Assembly (NCBI GenBank): GCA_002411545.1
Contig: DHTG01000067.1
Coordinates: forward strand, 1-5,032
Length of the DNA stretch: 5,032 nt
Reading direction: 5' to 3'
DNA from: Bacteroidales bacterium UBA5266
GTDB lineage: Bacteria > Bacteroidota > Bacteroidia > Bacteroidales > WCHB1-69
Shown: one piece after another, positions 1 through 5,032 of the stretch
How the letters are laid out: the number at the start of each line of letters is the position of its first letter
Position numbering within the stretch: position 1 is the first letter of the stretch
Notes under the pieces: model-generated
Told to the model about the DNA's origin: nothing
Databases searched by the model: none
Seen by the model: the letters and a program-made list of their open reading frames with translations, nothing else
Translations under genes and position numbers: made by a program

Positions 1-9
1 GTAAAATTA

Positions 10-37
10 TTTTTACGAAATTTGCATCACGTAAAAA
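10..37. promoter_or_regulatory. Inverted repeat upstream of purH, possible operator
   Basis: The arms TTTTTACG (10-17) and CGTAAAAA (30-37) are perfect reverse complements over 8 bp, separated by a 12-bp spacer. The spacer carries TTTGCA, and GAAATTTG (17-24) differs by one base from the Bacteroidota -7 consensus TAnnTTTG. A dyad placed around a possible -7 element would suit a repressor site, but it could equally be the hairpin end of the transcript from the gene before the window. A smaller dyad, GTAAAA (1-6) with TTTTAC (11-16), overlaps the left arm. The sequence is AT-rich, so chance is a real alternative. No regulator is identified. Confidence 0.3.
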
Positions 38-54
38 AATAAAACTTATTTTCG
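21..54 (+). promoter_or_regulatory. Candidate purH promoter (weak)
   Basis: TTTG at 21-24 could serve as a -33 element, and TATTTTCG at 47-54 matches the Bacteroidota -7 consensus TAnnTTTG except for one base, with 22 bp between them. Transcription would then start near position 60, leaving a leader of about 45 nt before the purH ATG at 105. A competing reading uses GAAATTTG (17-24) as the -7 element, with its -33 element at or beyond the window edge. Both have one mismatch, so the assignment is tentative. Confidence 0.3.
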
Positions 55-82
55 GCATGAGGCTGAAAAGCTTATTTTTAAT
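49..82 (+). terminator. Stem-loop with T-rich tail before purH (terminator or attenuator candidate)
   Basis: TTTTCGGC (49-56) pairs with GCTGAAAA (62-69) over 8 bp with one G-U wobble and a 5-nt loop. A T-rich stretch (71-79) follows almost directly. This could end transcription from the gene before the window, or act as an attenuator in the purH leader if transcription starts upstream near position 30. Only four of the eight pairs involve a G, and one of these is the wobble, so the stem is weak. It overlaps the candidate -7 element at 47-54, so the two readings compete. Confidence 0.3.
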
Positions 83-104
83 AACACATATACACGATTA
101 CACC

Positions 105-1583
105 ATGAAAAATATTAAAAATGCCCTTATCAGTGTTTACAACAAAGAGATGATTCTTGAGATTGCGGAAGTACTTCAAGCAAACAACATCCATATATTT
201 TCGACCGGAGGCACCTATGATTATTTACATAAGCACAACATTGCCGCCACCGAGGTCGAAACTTTGACCGGTTATCCTTCCATATTCGGAGGAAGGGTTA
301 AAACCTTGCATCCGACAGTCATGGGCGGCATATTATATCGTCGCGAACATGAAAAAGACATCGAACAAGCAGAATACTATAAAATCCCTCCTATCGACTT
401 AATTATTGTTGACTTATATCCTTTTGAAGAAACCCTCCTAAACAGCAACGATCCCGATGAAATCATTGAAAAAATTGACATTGGAGGCATTTCCTTGATT
501 CGTGCTGCTGCAAAAAACTATAAGGATGTGCTGTGTATTCCCTCTCGCGACTATTATCAAGACATCCTGAATATCTTGCGCAAGGGGAAAGGAACTACCC
601 ATTTGGAACAACGTAAATTCTTTGCCACAAAATGCTTTAACATATCTTCTCATTACGACACGGCCATTTATCATTACTTTTTGGGCAACACTTCCTTGCG
701 ATACGGCGAAAACCCTCATCAAAAAGCCAATTATTACGGGAATTTAGATGATATGTTCGAAAAATTAAACGGCAAAGAAATATCTTACAATAACTTATTG
801 GATATAGATGCGGCGATATCGTTGGTATCCGATTTGGAAGCAAGCAGTTTTGCCATTATCAAACACAACAATGCCTGCGGGGTAGCCCAACGCAACACCT
901 TGAAAGAAGCCTGGAAAGATGCCTTAGCCGGCGATCCTATTTCGGCCTTTGGGGGTGTTTTGATTTGCAATGACAGCATCGACAAGGCATGCGCCGAAGA
1001 CATCAATTCCCTCTTTTTTGAAATCCTCATAGCTCCGCAATTTGAAGATGAAGCGCTCTCTATCCTAAAATCAAAAAAGAATCGCATTATCTTAAAACAA
1101 AAGAAATTTGCCTTATCTGAAAAAATATATCGTTCCTTACTCAACGGACTTATTGAACAAGAGAGGGACATGTCAATCGAAAGTATAGACAGCTTGAAAT
1201 ATCCCACTCAGAAAAAACCTTCAAAAGCGGAACTCGATGATTTGTTTTTCGCCAATAAACTGGTAAAACACACCAAATCGAATGCCATCGTATTGGTAAA
1301 GAATAAACAATTGCTGGCATCGGGTATGGGGCAAACCTCACGCGTAGATTCCTTACAACATGCCATACTGAAAGCCAAACATTTTAATTTCGATTTACGC
1401 GGTGCCGTATTGGCTTCGGATGCCTTTTTCCCTTTCAGCGATTGTGTGGAATTAGCCGCCGCGGAAGGCATTAGTGCTATCATACAGCCCGGAGGCTCCA
1501 TACGCGATCAAGAATCCATCGACGCCTGCGATAAACATAAAATTGCGATGGTATTTACCGGCATCCGACATTTTAAACATTAA
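105..1583 (+). CDS. purH: Bifunctional AICAR formyltransferase / IMP cyclohydrolase (PurH)
   Basis: PurH catalyses the last two steps of de novo purine synthesis in the cytoplasm: AICAR plus 10-formyl-THF gives FAICAR, which is then cyclised to IMP. The 492-aa product has the expected order. An N-terminal MGS-like IMP cyclohydrolase domain (about residues 1-150) carries STGGT (33-37), GRVKTLHP (63-70) and DIGGISLIRAAAKN (125-138). The AICAR transformylase domain follows, with LRYGENPHQK (198-207), the catalytic Lys-His pair in KHNNACG (253-259), DPISAFGG (277-284), QTSRVDS (410-416), SDAFFPFSD (438-446) and the C-terminal QPGGSIRD (461-468). The ATG at 105 is preferred to the in-frame ATG at 57 because MKNIKNALISVY matches the usual PurH N-terminus. 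The extra 16 residues would be atypical, and the upstream ATG lies in the loop of a predicted hairpin. The length is normal for the family (roughly 500-530), slightly short through a compact linker before LRYGENPHQK. All key motifs are intact. It precedes mreB, as is common in Bacteroidota. Confidence 0.97.
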   Translation: MKNIKNALISVYNKEMILEIAEVLQANNIHIFSTGGTYDYLHKHNIAATEVETLTGYPSIFGGRVKTLHPTVMGGILYRREHEKDIEQAEYYKIPPIDLIIVDLYPFEETLLNSNDPDEIIEKIDIGGISLIRAAAKNYKDVLCIPSRDYYQDILNILRKGKGTTHLEQRKFFATKCFNISSHYDTAIYHYFLGNTSLRYGENPHQKANYYGNLDDMFEKLNGKEISYNNLLDIDAAISLVSDLEASSFAIIKHNNACGVAQRNTLKEAWKDALAGDPISAFGGVLICNDSIDKACAEDINSLFFEILIAPQFEDEALSILKSKKNRIILKQKKFALSEKIYRSLLNGLIEQERDMSIESIDSLKYPTQKKPSKAELDDLFFANKLVKHTKSNAIVLVKNKQLLASGMGQTSRVDSLQHAILKAKHFNFDLRGAVLASDAFFPFSDCVELAAAEGISAIIQPGGSIRDQESIDACDKHKIAMVFTGIRHFKH

Positions 1584-1651
1584 TACAAATAACCTGAAAC
1601 AAAAGACATCATTTTACGTTTAAACAAAAAGATACTTAAATATAAGCAAAT

Positions 1652-2677
1652 ATGGGATTATTTTCCTTCTTTACGAAAGAAATTGCTGTTGACCTCGGCA
1701 CGGCAAATACATTAATTATACATAACGACAAAGTAGTTATTGACGAACCTTCGATTATCGCCATCAACAGAACTACCAATAAATTAATGGCCGCAGGCGA
1801 GAAAGCTTTGATGATGCAAGGTCGAACGCACGAAGACATCAAAGTGATACGACCGCTGAAAGACGGCGTCATTGCCGATTTCCAAGCCGCAGAATTGATG
1901 ATAGTTGAATTTCTTCGCATGATGAATGCCAAACAAAAAAGCTTGTTTCCTCCATCCTTGAAAATGGTGGTTTGCATCCCTTCGGGCATTACCGAAGTGG
2001 AAGAACGTGCGGTAAGAGATTCTGCCGAACAAGCTGGAGCCAAAGAAGTGCGCTTGATCCACGAACCTATGGCCGCCGCTATCGGCATCGGTTTGGATGT
2101 GCTCGAACCTACCGGTAACATGGTAATCGACATTGGCGGTGGAACCAGCGAAATTGCAGTTATCTCCTTGGGCGGTATCGTAAGTAATAAATCCATTAAA
2201 ACTGCCGGCGATGAATTCAACCAAGACATTGAAGAATACATGCGCCGCGAACATAATATGTCGATTGGTAAACGTACCGCCGAATTGATAAAAATCAATG
2301 TAGGTGCAGCTCTTACCGATATTGAAAATCCTCCCGACAGCTACGAAGTAAGAGGAAGAGACTTGCTTACCGGTATTCCCAAAGCCATTTATGTAACCCA
2401 TCAAGAAATTGCCATTGCGTTGGATAAATCCATACAACAAATCGAAGTAGCAGTGTTAAATGCTCTGGAAAATACCCCTGCCGAGCTTTCGGCCGATATT
2501 TATAAATCAGGCATCTATTTAGCCGGAGGCGGCTCACTCCTCAGAGGATTAGACGTTCGTTTGCATATTAAAACCAAACTACAAGTGCATATAGCGGAAG
2601 ATCCCTTGCGAGCTGTTGCCAGAGGCACCGCCACCGCCTTGAAAAACTTTGACCGTTTCCCATTTCTCATCAAATAA
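1652..2677 (+). CDS. mreB: Rod shape-determining protein MreB
   Basis: MreB is a bacterial actin homologue that forms ATP-dependent membrane-bound filaments and guides the elongasome (MreC, MreD, RodZ, RodA, PBP2) in lateral wall synthesis. The 341-aa product has the usual length. Actin-fold nucleotide-binding motifs are visible: phosphate-1 DLGTANT (14-20), the likely catalytic Glu138 in HEPMAAAIG (137-145), phosphate-2 IDIGGGTSEIAV (159-170) and the adenosine motif LAGGGSLLRGLD (290-301), followed by DPLRAVARG (317-325). The start MGLFSFFTK is phenylalanine-rich and could be the amphipathic membrane-anchoring segment. The ATG follows an A-rich stretch without a Shine-Dalgarno, as usual in this phylum. 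It lies 68 bp after purH with no clear TAnnTTTG promoter or terminator between, so co-transcription with purH is likely. The oddity is that mreC and mreD do not follow; a MATE transporter does. The protein itself appears intact and functional. Confidence 0.97.
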   Translation: MGLFSFFTKEIAVDLGTANTLIIHNDKVVIDEPSIIAINRTTNKLMAAGEKALMMQGRTHEDIKVIRPLKDGVIADFQAAELMIVEFLRMMNAKQKSLFPPSLKMVVCIPSGITEVEERAVRDSAEQAGAKEVRLIHEPMAAAIGIGLDVLEPTGNMVIDIGGGTSEIAVISLGGIVSNKSIKTAGDEFNQDIEEYMRREHNMSIGKRTAELIKINVGAALTDIENPPDSYEVRGRDLLTGIPKAIYVTHQEIAIALDKSIQQIEVAVLNALENTPAELSADIYKSGIYLAGGGSLLRGLDVRLHIKTKLQVHIAEDPLRAVARGTATALKNFDRFPFLIK

Positions 2678-2710
2678 ATGATTATTTATCTGCTTATTAA
2701 CTTACGATAG
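2678..2710 (+). other. 10-codon mini-ORF filling the mreB-MATE gap
   Basis: An ATG directly follows the mreB stop codon and opens a reading frame for MIIYLLINLR that ends at TAG 2 nt before the TTG start of the transporter gene. It could couple translation of the transporter to mreB by reinitiation, or be chance in an AT-rich gap. It has no recognised homologue, and nothing shows that it is translated. Confidence 0.2.
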
Positions 2711-2712
2711 CC

Positions 2713-4029
2713 TTGAATAAGCAAATACTGCGTTTAGCCATACCCAACATTATCACCACTATCACCATTCCCCTGCTGGGAATGATTGATGTTGCCATTT
2801 CCGGACACCTCGGCTCGGAGCAATATCTGGGAGCTATCGCATTAGGTAGCATGATTTTCAACTTTATCTATTGGAATTTCGGATTCCTACGCATGGGCAC
2901 CAGCGGATTTACTGCCCAAGCTTATGGCGCCGTTGACAAAGAAGAAATCATGCATATTTTCACACGTGCCATGAGCATAGCCTTGATCAGCTCCTTTTTG
3001 TTACTACTGTTACAATATCCAATCAAAATTCTTGCATTCAACTTAATAAACGGAAGTCCCGCGGTTGAAAACTATGCTGCAACCTATTTCAATATTTGCA
3101 TATGGGGCGCCCCCGCCATTTTGGGTATGTACGTAACCAAAGGATGGTTTATCGGTATGCAGAATGCCAAAACACCCATGTGGATAGCTATCATCATTAA
3201 TATAGTTAACATCCTGTTAAGCTTGCTTTTCGTTTTCAAATTCGGTATGAAAATAGAAGGTATTGCGCTGGGAAGCGTAATCGCCCAATATACCGGTTTG
3301 ATAATGACATTGGTGTTCTGGATAATGTATTATCGGAAATACCTCAAGTTTTTTTCATGGAAGAAATCAATGGCCATCCACAAAATGATAATATTTTTCA
3401 AGCTAAATATCGATATATTTCTACGAACCATCTGCTTGATAACTGTATTCACCTTTATACCTGCCATAGGAGCTAAAATGGGCGACAGAATATTAGCTAT
3501 TAATATATTGTTAATGCAATTCTTTACTTTATTTTCTTATATCATGGACGGGTTCGCCTATGCCGGCGAAGCCTTAACAGGAAAATTTATCGGTAGTAAA
3601 GACATCTTACTCCTCAAACAATCCATCCGCTACCTTTTCCGTTGGGGGTTGGGTCTAACTGTTGTTTTTATGATTGGTTACGCCTTCTTTGGAAAATATC
3701 TCCTGCAAATCTTTACCGATAGCCGCGAAGTAATTGCCGCAGCCGAAAGTTATTACTATTGGGTACTTGCCGTTCCGTTAGCCGGTTTCGCCGCATTCCT
3801 TTGGGACGGCATATTAATCGGTGCTACCGATGCTAAAATCATACGAAATTCCATGTTTATGGCCACCGCTGTTTTCTTCGCCGTTTACTATAGCCTCGAA
3901 ACCACGATGGGGAACAATGCCTTATGGCTGGCTTTCATCCTATTCCTTGCTTTAAGAGGCATTCTACAAAGCATATGGGCTCCCAAAACTATCTTTCGCT
4001 CTTTCCAACACAAAGCAAAACACATCTAA
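2713..4029 (+). CDS. MATE family efflux transporter, DinF-like
   Basis: The 438-aa, very hydrophobic protein is a predicted inner-membrane cation-coupled antiporter of the multidrug and toxin extrusion family, with a length close to the family norm and room for the usual 12 helices in two six-helix halves. Signature stretches resemble the DinF-type branch: IPLLGMIDVAISGHLG (19-34) in helix 1 with a membrane-embedded Asp26; FGFLRMGTSGFTAQAYG (56-72) in helix 2; KGWFIGMQNAKTP (143-155); IMDGFAYAGEALTGKFIG (277-294) at the start of the second half; and WDGILIGATDAK (364-375). The start is TTG: an in-frame TAA at 2698 with no ATG or GTG after it rules out an upstream start, and the next ATG (Met24) would remove most of helix 1. 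It lies 35 bp after mreB with no visible promoter, so it is probably transcribed with it. The substrate cannot be read from sequence. Its place where mreC is normally found is unusual. The composition resembles its neighbours. Confidence 0.93.
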   Translation: MNKQILRLAIPNIITTITIPLLGMIDVAISGHLGSEQYLGAIALGSMIFNFIYWNFGFLRMGTSGFTAQAYGAVDKEEIMHIFTRAMSIALISSFLLLLLQYPIKILAFNLINGSPAVENYAATYFNICIWGAPAILGMYVTKGWFIGMQNAKTPMWIAIIINIVNILLSLLFVFKFGMKIEGIALGSVIAQYTGLIMTLVFWIMYYRKYLKFFSWKKSMAIHKMIIFFKLNIDIFLRTICLITVFTFIPAIGAKMGDRILAINILLMQFFTLFSYIMDGFAYAGEALTGKFIGSKDILLLKQSIRYLFRWGLGLTVVFMIGYAFFGKYLLQIFTDSREVIAAAESYYYWVLAVPLAGFAAFLWDGILIGATDAKIIRNSMFMATAVFFAVYYSLETTMGNNALWLAFILFLALRGILQSIWAPKTIFRSFQHKAKHI

Positions 4030-4180
4030 TAAGTTCAGCACTATGAACAACCATCAAAGTTATGCATACAAGACCGTATATTATCTACCTAAAATCCTTC
4101 TTATAACATAAGAATATGTGATGTTTTTTTTGTACTTTTGCATCCCGATATAAGTATCTTTTACTACTTCATATGCATTT
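4030..4180 (+). other. Intergenic region between the MATE gene and the barrel-protein gene
   Basis: This 151-bp gap contains a small dyad, GTTCA (4033-4037) with TGAAC (4044-4048) around a 6-nt loop, just after the transporter stop. It is too weak, and lacks a T-run, to be called a terminator. A 22-codon ORF (4043-4111) has no support as a gene. The region ends with the promoter described separately. Confidence 0.5.
4133..4140 (+). promoter_or_regulatory. Bacteroidota-type -7 promoter element
   Basis: TACTTTTG is an exact match to the TAnnTTTG -7 consensus used by the Bacteroidota primary sigma factor, preceded by a T-run and followed by CA, a context often seen in this phylum. No TTTG-like -33 element stands at the expected distance, so the match rests on the -7 box. 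Transcription would start around 4144-4148 and leave a leader of about 35 nt before the ATG at 4181, indicating that the downstream gene has its own promoter. Confidence 0.6.
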
Positions 4181-4807
4181 ATGTTAAAAAAATTAACTCA
4201 CAAAGCCGCCTTTCTCATGTTTAGCTGTCTCATCATTTGTAATTATGTTGATGCACAAAGACAATCCATCGATCTTCCTGCTAAGAACGAAAAAGAAGAA
4301 ATCTATAGCGGCGGCATGCTGTTTTTGCAAGGCGGCGGATTGATTTATGACAATCCACACCAACAGATAAAAGATATTAGTTACGGTTTCGGAGGTATTT
4401 TACGCGTTTATTTCTTTAAACACCTATGTGTAGGCATTTACGGCGGGACACAAAAAACGAGCTATCCTACACAAGGGTCGAACTATTCTTACTTGCAAAT
4501 TGGCTACGGAGGACCTTTTATAGGAATGAGTCTGAAAAAAAACAACTTCCGCTATTCTGCCTCGGCATGCTTGGGAGGAGGAAGCATTAAAAACCTCCAC
4601 ATCGAAAAGCAAAACAACCAACTTTTGTCGGAATCCTACCTTTATAAAATCCCTGTTTTCATCCTATCGCCCCTGGTGAGTGTGGATTACTTTCTCAGCA
4701 AAAAAATCGCCCTGAGCTTACAAGGCAGTTGCTTGTTTGGCCTGCACGCATCCCATCCTCCCTTGTATAATCCCTGTTTACAAGTGGGCATTTTGTTTAA
4801 CCATTAA
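4181..4807 (+). CDS. Secreted hypothetical protein, probable outer-membrane beta-barrel
   Basis: I do not recognise a named family. The 208-aa product begins with a Sec signal peptide: positive MLKKLTHK, a hydrophobic core (about 10-20), and a likely signal peptidase I site after VDA (23-25), with mature protein starting at QRQ. Cys16 and Cys20 do not sit in a convincing lipobox. The mature part is rich in Gly and aromatic residues. It has short alternating stretches that read as amphipathic beta-strands, such as GGMLFLQGGGLIYD (44-57), SYGFGGILRVYFF (67-79), LCVGIYGGT (82-90), YLQIGYGGPFIGMSL (104-118), FRYSASACLGGG (123-134), PLVSVDYFLSKKIALSLQGSCLFG (split between 164 and 187) and the final CLQVGILFNH (199-208). 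The pattern and size suit a small 8-strand outer-membrane barrel, and the C-terminus ends close to an aromatic strand residue. Some Bacteroidales have uncharacterised barrels of similar size and ending, but I cannot confirm homology. The gene has its own promoter. The CDS is confident; the barrel call is inference. Confidence 0.8.
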   Translation: MLKKLTHKAAFLMFSCLIICNYVDAQRQSIDLPAKNEKEEIYSGGMLFLQGGGLIYDNPHQQIKDISYGFGGILRVYFFKHLCVGIYGGTQKTSYPTQGSNYSYLQIGYGGPFIGMSLKKNNFRYSASACLGGGSIKNLHIEKQNNQLLSESYLYKIPVFILSPLVSVDYFLSKKIALSLQGSCLFGLHASHPPLYNPCLQVGILFNH

Positions 4808-5005
4808 AGGTCGGAGAGTTATTATTTGTCGTTGTATGAATCCCTGGAAATTCATTTACATTCGCACCATTACAGAGATACAATCCATTATATTTCAATA
4901 GATTTCGTATACTTGCACAAGCTTTTCGACGAGAAAAACAATAACCTATCTATACGCTCTAAGCTAAAAATTCACTTTTATTTTATTTCATAAAAAATCT
5001 ATCCT
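4808..5005 (+). other. Intergenic region after the barrel-protein gene
   Basis: A weak stem-loop, ATGAAT (4836-4841) with ATTCAT (4850-4855) and an 8-nt loop, lies about 30 bp after the stop. It is AT-rich with no strong T-run, so it is at best a poor terminator. The same ATG opens a 21-codon ORF (4836-4901) without support as a gene. No tRNA-like or other RNA fold was recognised on either strand. Confidence 0.4.
4908..4915 (+). promoter_or_regulatory. Candidate -7 promoter element for a gene beyond the window
   Basis: TATACTTG differs from the TAnnTTTG consensus at one position and is preceded by TTTCG and followed by CA, the same context as the element at 4133. Transcription would start near 4921, about 85 nt before the ATG at 5006. 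No clear -33 element is seen. Confidence 0.4.
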
Positions 5006-5032
5006 ATGTCGTCTTTGTTTGGGTGCGCACCC
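5006..5032 (+). CDS. Possible start of a truncated gene at the window end
   Basis: An ATG at 5006 opens a frame reading MSSLFGCAP that is still open at the last base. It is the first start after an in-frame TAA at 4991, follows an A/T-rich stretch like other starts here, and has a candidate promoter upstream. Nine residues are too few to assign any function, and the frame may be chance. Confidence 0.3.
5021..5032. repeat. Perfect 12-bp GC-rich palindrome at the window edge
   Basis: GGGTGCGCACCC equals its own reverse complement and is far richer in G and C than the flanking DNA. It forms the last 12 bases of the window, so it may mark a contig end, a fold-back assembly artefact, the start of a larger repeat, or simple chance within a coding start. 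Confidence 0.5.

Noticed and set aside
57..104. Longer purH start at the ATG at 57, adding 16 residues
   Set aside because: The extra residues do not resemble a PurH N-terminus, while the ATG at 105 gives the typical start. The upstream ATG also lies in a hairpin loop and close to a candidate transcription start.
785..1501. Minus-strand frames inside purH
   Set aside because: All lie within the conserved purH coding sequence and show low-complexity translations without domain features.
1670..1678. TTTACGAAA shared between the mreB start region and positions 12-20
   Set aside because: The second copy is inside the mreB coding sequence (codons for Phe-Thr-Lys), so the match is most likely coincidence.
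1636..2298. Long open frame (220 codons) on the minus strand across mreB
   Set aside because: It lies antisense to a clearly conserved mreB, its translation shows no recognisable domain, and it is explained by the codon pattern of the real gene.
1784..2440. Second long minus-strand frame (218 codons) within mreB
   Set aside because: It overlaps both mreB and the other antisense frame, has no family motifs, and is best read as a shadow.
4055..4062. CAAAGTTA, an exact minus-strand TAnnTTTG match
   Set aside because: It would drive antisense transcription into the transporter's 3' end, no -33 element accompanies it, and a single 6-base match arises easily by chance.
4043..4111. 22-codon ORF after the transporter gene
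   Set aside because: It has no promoter of its own, no recognisable sequence, and a length expected by chance.
4424..4621. 65-codon minus-strand ORF in the barrel-protein gene
   Set aside because: It is antisense to a gene with a signal peptide and promoter and has no features of its own.

Overview
The window looks like an ordinary chromosomal segment from a member of the Bacteroidota, most likely Bacteroidales. The grounds are the purH-mreB gene pair, PurH and MreB sequences of Bacteroidota type (for example KHNNACG in PurH and a phenylalanine-rich N-terminus in MreB), the absence of clear Shine-Dalgarno sequences, and promoter-like sites of the TAnnTTTG type. The DNA is AT-rich by eye and all genes read on the + strand. 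The genus cannot be told from the sequence alone.

Layout: positions 1-104 are an upstream control region with a perfect 8-bp inverted repeat and a stem-loop followed by a T-rich run. Then come purH (105-1583, last two steps of IMP synthesis), a 68-bp gap, mreB (1652-2677, actin-like organiser of the rod-type cell wall machinery), a 35-bp gap filled by a 10-codon mini-ORF, and a MATE-family membrane transporter starting at a TTG codon (2713-4029). The short gaps without a visible promoter suggest that these three genes can be co-transcribed. A 151-bp gap with an exact TAnnTTTG promoter element leads to a separately transcribed, secreted, probably outer-membrane beta-barrel protein of unknown function (4181-4807). 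The last 225 bp hold a probable promoter, the possible start of another gene at 5006, and a perfect 12-bp GC-rich palindrome at the very end of the window.

The genes do not form an evident single system: purH is housekeeping purine metabolism, mreB is cell shape, and the transporter and barrel protein belong to the envelope. The main oddity is that mreB is followed by a MATE transporter and not by mreC, mreD, a class B PBP and rodA, as is usual in this phylum. I found no CRISPR, defence system, insertion sequence, tRNA or rRNA. I see no convincing undescribed system here, only several local observations worth checking.
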